Shown: positions 33,680 through 42,829, counted from the stretch's first letter. The stretch: DNA of 64,000 nt from Alcaligenaceae bacterium SAGV5 (GCA_009360345.1 SPDP01000002.1:930001-994000); one strand, 5' to 3'. Numbers and translations are program-made. The notes: generated by a model not told the origin, from the sequence alone.

Positions 33680-33747
33680 TATTTTGATTTTCAGTATTAT
33701 TTTTTTGGTATTTTGTTTGTCTTAGTTTTGGTTATGGATTCTAATTA

Positions 33748-33763
33748 TTGACTGTATGGTAAG
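33748..33763. promoter_or_regulatory. Degenerate TetR-type half-site
   Basis: TTGACTGTATGGTAAG keeps the left arm of the palindrome but the right arm is decayed. It lies 84 bp upstream of the intact site before cupin copy 2, in a 120-bp AT-rich stretch without genes. It could be an auxiliary or lost operator. Confidence 0.35.
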
Positions 33764-33770
33764 TAACGAA

Positions 33771-33790
33771 GGCCCGGCAGGGGCCGGGCC
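33771..33790 (-). terminator. Hairpin after the AstE/aspartoacylase-family gene
   Basis: GGCCCGGC and GCCGGGCC form an 8-bp stem with a 4-base loop, 9 bp past the stop codon of the minus-strand gene. The downstream minus-strand sequence has only a weak T bias. Confidence 0.5.
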
Positions 33791-33798
33791 CCGGGACT

Positions 33799-34755
33799 TC
33801 AGGCGACGCGCCGGGCCAGCCTGACCACGGTTACGCCGGGCACGAGTTGCCGCAGGGACGGCATGACCAGCGTGCAATGGTCGTACGGCGTGGTGACGGG
33901 CTCGCCGTCCTGCCAGCCGATGACGGTGCCGGCATGCTCCAGTTCCTCCAGTCCCTGCCAGGGCTGGGCGAACCGGAAGTCCATGCTGCGCGCGACCACC
34001 GGTTGCGTGACCTCGATCGCCTGCTGGGCGCCAGGAGCGGGGACGATCCACGCCGCGGGCATGTCGTGCTCGTCGACGATGCCCGAGGCGCGCAGGAAGC
34101 GTCCCACCTGGTCCAGCGCCACGGTGCGGCTCTCGATGGCGCCGTGGTAGCCGCATTCGATCAGCAGCGAGCGCGTGCCGTTGTCCGCCATCTGGCCGAA
34201 GCGGCCGTAGTCGCGCATGCGCACGCCGTCCTGGTGGCCGGCGTCGACGATGACGTGGCGCGGTGCGCCCAATTCGCGGGCCAGATCCAGGTTGCGCGGC
34301 TGCATGCCCGTCAGCAGCAGCGGCGCGCACGGCTCGTGCATGGAGTGCAGGTCCAGCAGCCAGTCGGCCTGCCGCACCCAGGGCTGCAGCGCGGCGGCGC
34401 GCGTGCGTTCGCGGGTGGTGGGGGCGGCGAGCTTGTCGTCGCTCCAGACCCGGTTCAGATCTTCATCCAGGTAGCGCGAGGCATCGTGGCGCGCGGCGTC
34501 GAAGGTATCGAACGCGGTCAGGTTGCAGAACGCCAGCGTCAGCTTGCCGCGCCGGGGCCGCAGGCCAGCCTCGAGCACGGCCTTGACCGCCCAGGCGCCG
34601 CACAGCTCGTTGCCATGGACCAGAGATGTGACCAGGACATGGCGCCCGGGCGTGCCCGAATCGAAGTGCCAGACGCCTTCGACGCCGGTATTGCCGGCGC
34701 GCACGGCGGACAGGTCGGGCACGGGCAGCAGGAAGTCGTGGGTCGCCATGGTCAT
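33799..34755 (-). CDS. Succinylglutamate desuccinylase/aspartoacylase-family zinc hydrolase
   Basis: The 318-aa product is an M14-type zinc enzyme: the metal pair is in VHGNELCGAW (His and Glu near residues 47-50) and the third ligand His in LDLHSMHEPCAP. RYLDEDLNRVW matches the N-D-L-N-R substrate-binding motif, and ECGYHG further on fits the catalytic Glu region. Family members cleave N-acyl amino acids. It overlaps the upstream Bug gene by 4 bp (stop/start coupling), so the Bug protein probably supplies the substrate. A LysR gene lies upstream on the same strand. Confidence 0.85.
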   Translation of the reverse strand: MTMATHDFLLPVPDLSAVRAGNTGVEGVWHFDSGTPGRHVLVTSLVHGNELCGAWAVKAVLEAGLRPRRGKLTLAFCNLTAFDTFDAARHDASRYLDEDLNRVWSDDKLAAPTTRERTRAAALQPWVRQADWLLDLHSMHEPCAPLLLTGMQPRNLDLARELGAPRHVIVDAGHQDGVRMRDYGRFGQMADNGTRSLLIECGYHGAIESRTVALDQVGRFLRASGIVDEHDMPAAWIVPAPGAQQAIEVTQPVVARSMDFRFAQPWQGLEELEHAGTVIGWQDGEPVTTPYDHCTLVMPSLRQLVPGVTVVRLARRVA

Positions 34756-35726
34756 TCCTCGATCCTGGCGAACTCGACGATGCGCTTGTACTTCTCGGTT
34801 TCCTTGCGCTGGAACTGGGCAAGATCGACGCCCGGCGCGGCCACCGTCGATCCCGACTCCTGCATCTTGCCGCGGAACTCAGGCATTTTCAGGACATCGT
34901 CCAGCGCGGCGCGCAGTTTTCCGACCACGGGCCCGGGCACGTGGGCGGGGCCGTACAGGCCGAACCAGATGTCCATGTCGACGTCCTTCAGGCCGGCTTC
35001 GGCGAAGGTGGGGATCTCGGGCGCGAGCGGCGCGCGCGTGGCCTGCATCAGGCCGATGGGCGCCAGCTTGCCGGCGCGGATGTTGGCAAGCGCGCTCGAC
35101 AGCACGAACACGCCGAATTGCAACTGGCCGCCCATGATGTCGCTGGCCAGGGGCGCGACGCCGCGATAGGGCACGTGCACGAGTTGCAGGCCGCCTGCTT
35201 CCTTCACGCTTTCGGCGGACAGATGCAGGGCGGTGCCGACGCCCGAGGTGCCGAAGCTGAACTTGCCGGGATGGGCGCGGGCCTGGGCCAGGAAGTCGGA
35301 GATGTTCTTGACCGGGGAGTTGGCCGAGGCCACCAGCACCATGGGCTGGGTGCTGATCATGCCGATGGGCGTGAAGTCCTTCAGGCCGTCATACTTGACC
35401 GCCTTGTTGATGAGGCTGGCGATGGCCATTTCGTTGGACGCGCCGAGCAGCAGCGTATAGCCGTCGGGGCGGGCCTTGGCCACGCGCTGGGCGCCGATCG
35501 CGCCGCCGGCGCCCCCCACGTTCTCGACGATGACCCGCTCGCCGATGCGCTTGGACAGTGCTTCGCCGAACAGGCGGGCGGTCAGGTCGGTGCTGCCGCC
35601 CGCCGGGTAGCCCACCACCAGGGTGATGGGACGGGCGGGATAGTCGTCCTGCGCGTGGGCGGCGCCGGCGGCACAGGCGGCGAGCGCCAGCATGAGCGCG
35701 CGGCGGGTAAGGGTAGGCTGGTTCAT
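34752..35726 (-). CDS. Bug/TctC-family periplasmic solute-binding protein
   Basis: The 324-aa product has a signal peptide with a twin-arginine-like TLTRRALMLALAA (residues 5-17) and AHAQ cleavage near residue 26, then RPITLVVGYPAGGSTDLTAR. The middle block is HVPYRGVAPLASDIMGGQ. It is co-translated with the aspartoacylase-family gene and preceded at 203 bp by a LysR gene on the same strand. Its ligand may be an N-acyl amino acid. Confidence 0.9.
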   Translation of the reverse strand: MNQPTLTRRALMLALAACAAGAAHAQDDYPARPITLVVGYPAGGSTDLTARLFGEALSKRIGERVIVENVGGAGGAIGAQRVAKARPDGYTLLLGASNEMAIASLINKAVKYDGLKDFTPIGMISTQPMVLVASANSPVKNISDFLAQARAHPGKFSFGTSGVGTALHLSAESVKEAGGLQLVHVPYRGVAPLASDIMGGQLQFGVFVLSSALANIRAGKLAPIGLMQATRAPLAPEIPTFAEAGLKDVDMDIWFGLYGPAHVPGPVVGKLRAALDDVLKMPEFRGKMQESGSTVAAPGVDLAQFQRKETEKYKRIVEFARIEE

Positions 35727-35929
35727 GGCGGGGCCCCGTACAGAGCAGTTATCGTGCCGCCATCCTTGCGCATGGCATCGATGGGAAGGTGCGAATCAGG
35801 CACGCATGCGTGCGGATTCGGCTCGCCACCAGGGTTTGCACCAGGTGGGGGCGGAAAGCGGCGGATATACGGAACGCTTGGCGCCCCAGGGTGGTGCGAG
35901 ATGCCGGCCGAGGCACCTCGCCGCGCGGA

Positions 35930-36841
35930 TCAGCGCGCGAATTCCGTCGCCGCCCAGACCGCCTCGACCACATCGGCCTGGCGGGCGCGGGGCCGGTAGA
36001 GCCGGACTTCGAACGGGACTTCGTCGCTGCGGCCGCCCAGGACCACCATGCTGCGGCGCTGGCAGTCGGCCGCCACCATGGACCACGGCAGCCATGCGAC
36101 GCCTAGTCCTTTCTTGACGAATTCGTAGACGGCGTCGGCCGAGTCGCAGCGCAGGAACACGTTCATGCCCGCCAGCGGATTGCGTTCGAAATGCTCGCTC
36201 AGCAGTCGCTCCATGGACAGCCCGATGCCGTAGGCGATCAGCGGCGTCGCCTGGCTGGCCCCGATCAGGCTGTAGCGGGGCTTGCCCTGCGCATCGGCCA
36301 CGCTGACGGGGACGAGTTTTTCCGTGGACAGCGTCAGGTGGCGATAGCGGTGGCCGTTCAGAGGTACCGACAGTGCGCGATGTTCGTAGCAGCACAGCAT
36401 GTCGACCTTGCTCTGTTCCAGCATGGCGGCAAGGTCGGAGGTCGCGCCGGTGATGATGTCGATCTGTGCCTTGCCGCGCAGCGGGCTGCGCGGCATGTGC
36501 GTGATGCGGGCCAGCCAGTCGGCCACCAGCGTGCGGGCGAGCGTGCGGCCGGTGCCTATCCGCAGGCTCATGCCCTGGTTGGTGCCGTGGCGCTGGATTT
36601 GCGAGCGGGCATTGGCGACGCTTTCGACCGTGCGTTCCGCGGTCTTGAGCATGACCTCGCCCTCGGGGGTGAGCTGGACCGGCGTGCGATTGCGTTCCAC
36701 CAGCGGCGCGCCGGCCCAGACTTCCAGCGCGCGGATGCGGCGGCCGAAGGCGGGGTGGGTGACGTGCCGCAGTTCGGCCGCCCGCACGAAGCTTTGCGTG
36801 CGGGCGAGCGCGATGAGGTCTTCGAGAAGTTTGAGGTCCAT
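35930..36841 (-). CDS. LysR-family transcriptional regulator
   Basis: The 303-aa product starts MDLKLLEDLIALARTQSF; the helix-turn-helix is VRAAELRHVTHPAFGRRIRA, where the usual Q-P/S-A is replaced by HPAFG, as in some subfamilies. The effector domain follows. It sits upstream of the Bug-aspartoacylase pair in the same direction, an unusual non-divergent arrangement for LysR, and 100 bp from the end of the aap operon. The 203-bp gap before the Bug gene has no obvious palindrome. Confidence 0.88.
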   Translation of the reverse strand: MDLKLLEDLIALARTQSFVRAAELRHVTHPAFGRRIRALEVWAGAPLVERNRTPVQLTPEGEVMLKTAERTVESVANARSQIQRHGTNQGMSLRIGTGRTLARTLVADWLARITHMPRSPLRGKAQIDIITGATSDLAAMLEQSKVDMLCCYEHRALSVPLNGHRYRHLTLSTEKLVPVSVADAQGKPRYSLIGASQATPLIAYGIGLSMERLLSEHFERNPLAGMNVFLRCDSADAVYEFVKKGLGVAWLPWSMVAADCQRRSMVVLGGRSDEVPFEVRLYRPRARQADVVEAVWAATEFAR

Positions 36842-36941
36842 GAGTCCCGGATTTTAACGCCCCGGGGTGATCATCCCCGCCAGGGTTGCTCAACCGTAAT
36901 AATTGCGTGTGTCCGGTTCATGACTCCGGCGCCCGGGCCGC

Positions 36942-37688
36942 TCAGTGCAGGATCTGGCTCAGGAACAGTCGGGTGCGGTCATTCCGCGGGTTCGAGAAGA
37001 AGGCCTCGGGTGTGTTCTGTTCGACGATCTGGCCCTGGTCCATGAAGATCACGCGGTCCGCCACCTGCCGGGCGAAACCCATCTCGTGCGTCACGCACAG
37101 CATGGTGATGCCGGTCTCCGCCAGCGAGGTCATCACGTCCAGCACTTCCTTGACCATTTCCGGGTCCAGCGCCGAGGTGGGTTCGTCGAACAGGATGATC
37201 CTGGGCGACATGCACAGCGACCGCGCGATGGCCACCCGCTGCTGCTGGCCGCCCGAGAGCTGTCCCGGGTATTTGTGCGCCTGCTCCGGGATGCGCACGC
37301 GTTCCAGGTACTGCATGGCGGCGGCCTCGGCCTGGGCCTTGGGCTGCTTGAGCACCCAGATCGGCCCCAGCGTCAGGTTCTGCAGGACGGTCAGGTGGGG
37401 GAAGAGGTTGAAATGCTGGAACACCATGCCGACTTCCCGCCGGATCGCCTCGATGTCCTTCAGGTCGCTGGTCAGCTCGATGCCGCCCACGGCGATCCGG
37501 CCTTGCTGGTGCTCTTCCAGGCGGTTGATGCAGCGGATCAGCGTCGACTTGCCGGACCCGGAGGGCCCGCAGACGACGATGCGTTCGCCACGCTCGACGG
37601 CGAGGTCGATGTCGCGCAGCACCTGGTACTTGCCGAACCATTTGCTGACGCCTTCCATTTGTATGATCGGCTGCGTGGATGAGGACAT
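36942..37688 (-). CDS. aapP: Amino-acid ABC transporter ATP-binding protein (AapP-like)
   Basis: The 248-aa product powers polar amino-acid uptake. Walker A is GPSGSGKST (41-49), the signature LSGGQ (144-148) and Walker [10 protein letters not shown] (164-172). The H-loop His lies in CVTHEMGF. The ATG at 37688 begins the conserved domain; the longer frame runs antisense-like into the upstream gene. It is the last gene of aapJQMP, separated from aapM by 44 bp. Confidence 0.93.
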   Translation of the reverse strand: MSSSTQPIIQMEGVSKWFGKYQVLRDIDLAVERGERIVVCGPSGSGKSTLIRCINRLEEHQQGRIAVGGIELTSDLKDIEAIRREVGMVFQHFNLFPHLTVLQNLTLGPIWVLKQPKAQAEAAAMQYLERVRIPEQAHKYPGQLSGGQQQRVAIARSLCMSPRIILFDEPTSALDPEMVKEVLDVMTSLAETGITMLCVTHEMGFARQVADRVIFMDQGQIVEQNTPEAFFSNPRNDRTRLFLSQILH

Positions 37689-37732
37689 GGCGGGTTTCCT
37701 GTCGGTGGCCTGGGCCGGGCCGGGAGGGGACA

Positions 37733-38863
37733 TCATCGTTCCCGGCCGGTGCGCAGGCGTTTCTCCAGCGATTGGCTGTAGCGCGACATCGCGAAGCAGA
37801 AGGCGAAGTAGATGGCGGCGATGAACAGGTAGGCCTCGACCGAGACGCCCGGCCAGGCGGCATCGGCCAGCGAGGCCTTGGCTGACTGGGTGAGATCGAA
37901 GATGCCGATGATCACCACCAGGGACGTGTCCTTGAATACCAGGATGAACATGCTGACCAGCGGCGCGATGATGGTCTTGAGCGCCTGCGGCAGGATGATC
38001 AGGCGCATCTGTTGCCAGTAGTGCAGGCCGATCGAATCCGCGCCCTCGTACTGGCCCTTGGGGATGGCCTGCAGGCCGCCCCGCACCAGTTCGGCCAGAT
38101 AGGCGGCGGCGAACATGACGATGGCGATCTGCGCGCGCAGCAGCTTGTCGATGCCCATGCCTTCGGGCAGGAACAGCGGCAGCATGACCGAGGACATGAA
38201 CAGCAGGCTGATCAGCGGCACGCCGCGTATCAGTTCGATGTAGACCACGCACAGGGCCTTGATCGCGGGCAGGCGCGAGCGGCGCCCCAGCGCCAGCAGC
38301 ACGCCCAGGGGAAAGGCCAGGCCCATGCCGAAGGTCGCCAGGATCAGCGTCAGCGGCAGGCCGCCCCATAGCGTGTTCTCGACGTATTGCAGGCCCAGCA
38401 CGCCGCCCCACATCAGGATGCCGGTGGCCGTCAGCGCGACGATCCAGATCAGCGCCAGCCACCGGTTCCAGAAACGCCGCAGGCAACTGGCCACGACGGC
38501 GCCGATCAGCAGCGCGCTGGCCAGCAACGGGCGCCATTGTTCGTCGTAGGGATACAGACCGAACAGGATCAGCCGGTGCTTCTCGGCGATGAAGGCCCAG
38601 CACGCGCCGCCGGCCTCGCGGCATTCCTGCGCCGACGAGGCGACGAAGGTCGCGCGTATCAGCCCCCATTCCACCAGCGCGGGGACGATCATCAGCAGCA
38701 GCCAAGCCACCAGCAGCGTCAGCACGATATTCAGAGGTGTTGCGAAGAGGTTCCCCCCTACGCGCTTCGCGCGCGCCCCAGGGGGCGGCGCTGGCGGACC
38801 GGCGGAGCCGGATCCGCGGCGCCCTGGAGCGGGTGCGTTGTCAATGTGGGACGCCGAACCCAT
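37733..38863 (-). CDS. aapM: Amino-acid ABC transporter permease AapM, with repeat-encoded N-terminus
   Basis: The 376-aa product is an inner-membrane permease with an early transmembrane helix ([20 protein letters not shown]), several more, and the EAA-type loop [20 protein letters not shown]. The start codon overlaps the aapQ stop as TGATG (38861-38865), which supports it. Residues about 12-36, rich in Gly, Pro and Ala, are translated from a dispersed intergenic repeat (38753-38827) also present at 53506-53581. This cytoplasmic extension is unlikely to affect the core. Confidence 0.9.
   Translation of the reverse strand: MGSASHIDNAPAPGRRGSGSAGPPAPPPGARAKRVGGNLFATPLNIVLTLLVAWLLLMIVPALVEWGLIRATFVASSAQECREAGGACWAFIAEKHRLILFGLYPYDEQWRPLLASALLIGAVVASCLRRFWNRWLALIWIVALTATGILMWGGVLGLQYVENTLWGGLPLTLILATFGMGLAFPLGVLLALGRRSRLPAIKALCVVYIELIRGVPLISLLFMSSVMLPLFLPEGMGIDKLLRAQIAIVMFAAAYLAELVRGGLQAIPKGQYEGADSIGLHYWQQMRLIILPQALKTIIAPLVSMFILVFKDTSLVVIIGIFDLTQSAKASLADAAWPGVSVEAYLFIAAIYFAFCFAMSRYSQSLEKRLRTGRER
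38753..38827 (+). repeat. Dispersed 75-bp GC-rich repeat, copy A (inside aapM)
   Basis: The sequence running from CCCCCCTACGCGCT to GCGCCCTGG matches the reverse complement of 53506-53581 over its whole length with about eight differences. It contains inverted words CGCCCCAGGGGGCG and GGCGGAGCCGGATCCG. Here it lies within the 5' coding end of aapM. Confidence 0.85.
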
Positions 38864-40017
38864 CAGCGCTCCACAAGCGCCATGCGGCGGTTGTACAGAT
38901 TCATGAGCACCGAGATCGTCAAGCTGACCGCCAGGTACGCCGCCATGATGATCAGCACGCCCTCGATGGCCTGGCCGGTCTGGTTCAGCGTCGTGTTGGC
39001 GATGGAGACGATGTCCGGGTAGCCGATGGCGACGGCCAGCGAGCTGTTCTTGGTCAGGTTCAGGTACTGGCTGGTGACGGGCGGGATGATGACCCGCAGG
39101 GCCTGGGGCAGCACCACCAGCCGCAGGACCCTGCCGCGCCGCAGGCCCAGGGATTCGGCGGCTTCCCACTGGCCGCGGTCCACGGACTGGATGCCGGCGC
39201 GCACGACCTCGGCGATGAAGGCCGCCGTATAGACCACGAGTCCGAACAGCAGGGCCGTGAACTCGGGGGTGAGGGTGGCGCCGCCGGTGAAGCCGAATCC
39301 TTGCAGGTGGGGGACGTCGAACCGCACGGGCGCGCCGCCCGCGAGCCAGCCCGCCAGCGGCAGCCCGACCAGCAGCGCGACCACCCAGCGGGTGATGGGC
39401 TGCACGTCTCCGCTGCGCTGCTGGCGCCGCCGCATCCAGTGCGCCAGTGCCAGCGACAGCACGACCGCCAGGCCGAACCCGGCCGCCGCCAGGTCGAAGC
39501 CCAGGTGGTCGGCGGGCAGCGGCAGCTTGATGCCGCGGTTGGACAGGAACACGCCGGGCAGGAGTTCCAGCGCCTGGCGGGCCGGGGGCAGGGTCTCGGT
39601 GACCAGCGCATACCAGAGGAAGAGCTGCAGCAGCAGCGGCGTGTTGCGCATCAGCTCGACGTACACCGAAGCCAGCCGCGCCACCAGCCAGTTGCGCGAC
39701 AGGCGGGCGATGCCCACCAGCGTACCGAGGAGCGTCGCCAGCACGATGCCGGCGGCCGCCACGCGCAGCGTGTTCAGCAGGCCCACCAGGATGGCTCGCG
39801 CGTAGGTGTCCTGCGGGTCGTAGCGGATGGGGGTTTCGCCGATGGCGAAGCCCGCCTCGCGTCCCAGGAAGCCGAAGCCCGACGAGATGTTGCGGGCGGC
39901 CAGGTTGGCCAGCGTGTTCGAGACCAGGAACCAGGCGAGCCCGGCGACGGCGGCCAGCGCCACGGCCTGGTAGACCGCCGACCGGACGGAGGGATTGCTC
40001 CAGCTCAACCGGGACAT
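38863..40017 (-). CDS. aapQ: Amino-acid ABC transporter permease AapQ
   Basis: The 384-aa product is the second permease. It has an N-terminal helix (YQAVALAAVAGLAWFLVSN), a periplasmic segment, and a core with LLNTLRVAAAGIVLATLLGT and the EAA loop QWEAAESLGLRRGRVLRLVV. It pairs with AapM to form the channel. It lies 7 bp after aapJ and is coupled to aapM by overlapping stop and start codons. Length and order J-Q-M-P match the general L-amino-acid transporter of rhizobia. Confidence 0.93.
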   Translation of the reverse strand: MSRLSWSNPSVRSAVYQAVALAAVAGLAWFLVSNTLANLAARNISSGFGFLGREAGFAIGETPIRYDPQDTYARAILVGLLNTLRVAAAGIVLATLLGTLVGIARLSRNWLVARLASVYVELMRNTPLLLQLFLWYALVTETLPPARQALELLPGVFLSNRGIKLPLPADHLGFDLAAAGFGLAVVLSLALAHWMRRRQQRSGDVQPITRWVVALLVGLPLAGWLAGGAPVRFDVPHLQGFGFTGGATLTPEFTALLFGLVVYTAAFIAEVVRAGIQSVDRGQWEAAESLGLRRGRVLRLVVLPQALRVIIPPVTSQYLNLTKNSSLAVAIGYPDIVSIANTTLNQTGQAIEGVLIIMAAYLAVSLTISVLMNLYNRRMALVER

Positions 40018-40024
40018 GCGCGCG

Positions 40025-41044
40025 TCAGCGGATGGGCCACGCGTACATCAGGCCGCCATGGGTCCAGAGCGCGTTGGCGCCGCGCTGCATCTTCATCGGG
40101 CTGCCCTGGCCCAGGTTGCGTTCGAAGCTCTCGCCATAGTTGCCGACCTGCTTGACGATGTTGTAGGCCCACTTCTCGTCCACGCCCAGGTTCTTGCCGG
40201 CGCCGGGCGTCACGCCCAGGATGCGCTGCACGTTGGGATTGGCGCTCTTGGCCATTTCGTCGACGTTCCTGGACGTGATGCCGTATTCCTCGGCTTCGAT
40301 CATCGCGTTCAGCGTCCACCGGACGATGGTCGCCCATTGTTCGTCGCCCCGGCGCACCATGGGTCCCAGGGGCTCTTTCGAGATCATCTCGGGCAGCACG
40401 ACGTAGTCGTCCGGGTTGGACAGCTTGGTGGCGCGGATCACGTTCAGCGCCGAGATGTCGGTGGTGTAGGCGTCGCAGCGGCCCGCGGCGAAGGCGCGGA
40501 CCAGTTCGTCGAACTTGTCGATGACCACGGGTTTGAAGGTCAGCTTGTTGGCGCGGAACCAATCGGCCAGGTTCAGCTCGGTGGTGGTGCCCGGCTGCAG
40601 GCAGATGGCCGCCTGATTGAGTTCCTTCGCGCTCTTGACACCCAGCTTCTTCGATACCAGGATCCCCTGGCCGTCATAGAAGTTCACGCCCACGCCCGTC
40701 AGGCCCAGCGCCGCGTCGCGCTGCAGCGTGATGGAGGTGTTGCGGGGCAGGACATCGACCTCGCCCGATTGCAGCGCGGTGAAGCGCTGCTGGGTGTTGA
40801 GCGGCGTCAGCTTGAATTTGGTGGCGTCGCCGAACAGCGCGGCCGCGATGGCCTTGCACAGGTCCACGTCGATGCCGGTCCAGTTGCCCTTGCTGTCGGG
40901 ATTGCTGAAGCCGGCCACGCCGGTCGAGACGCCGCATTGCACGAAGCCCTTCTTCTTGACGGCGTCCAGCGTGGGGCCGGCGTGGGCGGCGTGCGCGGCG
41001 CCCATCATCAGGGCGGCGGCGAGGAAGGTTTTCAATGCTTTCAT
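40025..41044 (-). CDS. aapJ: Amino-acid ABC transporter substrate-binding protein (AapJ-like)
   Basis: The 339-aa product has a signal peptide (MKALKTFLAAALMMGAAHAAHA, in part), cleaved near residue 22, and the family opening GPTLDAVKKKGFVQCGV. FSNPDSKGNWTGIDVDLC and FKPVVIDKFDELVRAFAAGR are typical of the polar amino-acid binding proteins. I chose the ATG at 41044 because it starts the signal peptide; the frame is open 26 codons further. TATAGT on the minus strand at 41078-41073 is a possible -10 box. Confidence 0.93.
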   Translation of the reverse strand: MKALKTFLAAALMMGAAHAAHAGPTLDAVKKKGFVQCGVSTGVAGFSNPDSKGNWTGIDVDLCKAIAAALFGDATKFKLTPLNTQQRFTALQSGEVDVLPRNTSITLQRDAALGLTGVGVNFYDGQGILVSKKLGVKSAKELNQAAICLQPGTTTELNLADWFRANKLTFKPVVIDKFDELVRAFAAGRCDAYTTDISALNVIRATKLSNPDDYVVLPEMISKEPLGPMVRRGDEQWATIVRWTLNAMIEAEEYGITSRNVDEMAKSANPNVQRILGVTPGAGKNLGVDEKWAYNIVKQVGNYGESFERNLGQGSPMKMQRGANALWTHGGLMYAWPIR

Positions 41045-41189
41045 GGCGGGCTCCTGGCGCGGACGGCCCTGGACTATAAAGCATCGCCGGCCACGGCCTC
41101 GTGGGGAAACGTACCGTAGCATGTGTTGGGTATGATGAAAACCTCGGGGCCTGTCGTCGTCGGGCGGCCCAGGTTACTATTTCGACCTC

Positions 41190-41885
41190 ATGATCGAATT
41201 CCAGCAAGTCTACAAATCCTATGGCCGGGGCATCGACACGCTGGCCGATGTGACCTTCGGCATCGCCCAGGGTGAATTCGTCTTCGTCTCCGGCCCTTCC
41301 GGGGCGGGCAAGTCGACCCTGCTCAAGCTCATCGCCGGGCTGGACGTTCCCAACCGGGGCACGGTCCTGGTCAACGGGAAGGACGTCGGCAAGCTGCCCG
41401 GCCGCTTCCGTCCCTACCTGCGGCGCGCCATCGGCACCATCCTCCAGGACGTGCACCTGCTGAGCGACCGCAGCGCCTTCGAGAACGTCATGCTGCCCCT
41501 GACCGTGACCGGCCATTCGCGGTCGGCCGCCGCCAGGCGGGCGCACGCCGCCATCGAACGTGTCGGCCTGTCGGGCAAGGACGGGCTGCGGCCGCAGGAG
41601 TTGTCCGGCGGCGACCAGCAGCGGCTGGCCATCGCGCGGGCCATCGTCAACCGTCCCGGCCTCTTGATCGCCGACGAACCGACCGCCAACCTGGACCGCG
41701 AGAGCGCCCGCCGCATCGTCGAAGTCTTCCGCGACTTCAACCGCGTGGGGGTGACCACGATCCTGGCCACGCACGACGAAAGCCTGATCACCGACTACGC
41801 CACGCGCGTGCTGCTGGTCAAGGAAGGCCGGGTTACCGACGGCGGCAAGCGCACGCCGCGCCTGGGCGGGGAGGTCCACGCATGA
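41190..41885 (+). CDS. ftsE: Cell-division ATP-binding protein FtsE
   Basis: The 231-aa product is the ATPase that, with FtsX, controls septal peptidoglycan hydrolases. Walker A is GPSGAGKST (35-43), the signature LSGGD (138-142) and Walker B LLIADEP (159-165). The signature reads LSGGDQQR where FtsE of enterics has LSGGEQQR. It overlaps ftsX by 4 bp (ATGA at 41882-41885). It is divergent from aapJ across 145 bp. Confidence 0.96.
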   Translation: MIEFQQVYKSYGRGIDTLADVTFGIAQGEFVFVSGPSGAGKSTLLKLIAGLDVPNRGTVLVNGKDVGKLPGRFRPYLRRAIGTILQDVHLLSDRSAFENVMLPLTVTGHSRSAAARRAHAAIERVGLSGKDGLRPQELSGGDQQRLAIARAIVNRPGLLIADEPTANLDRESARRIVEVFRDFNRVGVTTILATHDESLITDYATRVLLVKEGRVTDGGKRTPRLGGEVHA

Positions 41886-42787
41886 GCCCCCTGATCCGCC
41901 AACATCGCTACGCGCTGGGCGTGACCCTGCGCCGGCTGCTGTCGCAGCCGTTCTCGTCCGTCGCCAACATCCTCGTCATCACGCTGGCGCTGGCCATTCC
42001 CCTGCTGGGCGCGGCGGCGCTGATGTCGCTGCGGCCGGTGGCCAGCCACCTGACGGCCGATCCCGAGATGACCGTCTTCATGCAGGTCAGCGCCACGCCG
42101 GCCGAGACCGGCGCCGTGGCCGACCGGATCCGGCGCGACCACGCCAGCGAGATCCAGGCCCTGCGGGTGATCAGCCGCGACCGCGCGTTGTCCGAGCTCA
42201 AGGCCAACCCGGCCTACGCCCAGGCCTTGGCGGTGCTGCCCGACAATCCCCTGCCCGACGCCATCGTGGTGACGCTGGAGGGCGAGGGCCTGGCCCAGCG
42301 GTCGGCCAAGCTCGCCGCCCTGTGGAAGACCTGGGCCAAGGTCGACATGGTGCAGGTGGACAGCGCCTGGGTGCAGCGGCTGGAGGCCATCCTGCGGTTC
42401 GCCCGCGCCAGCCTGCTGTTCCTTGCCCTGGTGGTGGCGGTGGCCGTGCTGGCGGCGGTGTTCAACACCGTGCGCATGCAGGCCCTGTCGCAGCGCGAGG
42501 AAATCGGCGTCGCGCGGCTGGTGGGCGCCACCGAGTCCTTCGTCCGGCGGCCTTTCCTGTACCTGGGGGCGATCAGTTGCGGCGTGGCCGCGCTGGCCGC
42601 CATCGGGCTCGTGGCGCTGGTGCTGGATCCGCTCAACGCCGCGCTGGCGGACCTGGCCCGCAGCTACGGGACCGAGTTCGCGCTGCGCCTGCCCCAGTGG
42701 GAGTGGCTGGCGGCTTTCGTGGTCGGGGTGGCCCTGTTGGGGGCGCTGTCCGCGCGCTGGTCGGTCACCCGGAACACCCGCTTCTGA
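41882..42787 (+). CDS. ftsX: Cell-division protein FtsX
   Basis: The 301-aa product has a cytoplasmic N-terminus, a first transmembrane helix (VANILVITLALAIPLLGAAA), an extracellular loop with MTVFMQVSATPAETGAV, and three more helices in the C-terminal FtsX domain (from about residue 175). It forms the membrane partner of FtsE. Length is normal. A hairpin follows the stop codon, and a LysR gene converges on it. Confidence 0.95.
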   Translation: MSPLIRQHRYALGVTLRRLLSQPFSSVANILVITLALAIPLLGAAALMSLRPVASHLTADPEMTVFMQVSATPAETGAVADRIRRDHASEIQALRVISRDRALSELKANPAYAQALAVLPDNPLPDAIVVTLEGEGLAQRSAKLAALWKTWAKVDMVQVDSAWVQRLEAILRFARASLLFLALVVAVAVLAAVFNTVRMQALSQREEIGVARLVGATESFVRRPFLYLGAISCGVAALAAIGLVALVLDPLNAALADLARSYGTEFALRLPQWEWLAAFVVGVALLGALSARWSVTRNTRF

Positions 42788-42794
42788 TCCGCCT

Positions 42795-42814
42795 GCCCCG
42801 CCGCGACGCGGGGC
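42795..42814. terminator. Hairpin between convergent ftsX and LysR genes
   Basis: GCCCCGC and GCGGGGC form a 7-bp stem with a 6-base loop, 8 bp after the ftsX stop in the 42-bp convergent gap. No T-run is seen. Confidence 0.5.
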
Positions 42815-42829
42815 GCGATCCCCGGGGCG

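Larger units (their letters stand above)
33044..33680. repeat. 637-bp direct repeat, copy 2 (cupin gene plus promoter)
   Basis: This is the second copy of the cassette at 28977-29613, in the same orientation. The coding part differs by one silent base (33130); upstream differences cluster between the -10 region and the start of the palindrome, while the palindrome itself is identical in both copies. That pattern suggests recent duplication or gene conversion. Confidence 0.95.

Noticed and set aside
28977..33680. Insertion sequence or composite transposon bounded by the 637-bp repeats
   Set aside because: The repeats encode a cupin, not a transposase, and I see no terminal inverted repeats or target-site duplications.
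38737..40155. 472-codon open frame antisense to aapM, aapQ and aapJ
   Set aside because: The opposite strand encodes clear membrane proteins of an intact operon; the antisense product is Gln/Arg/Gly-rich without similarity.
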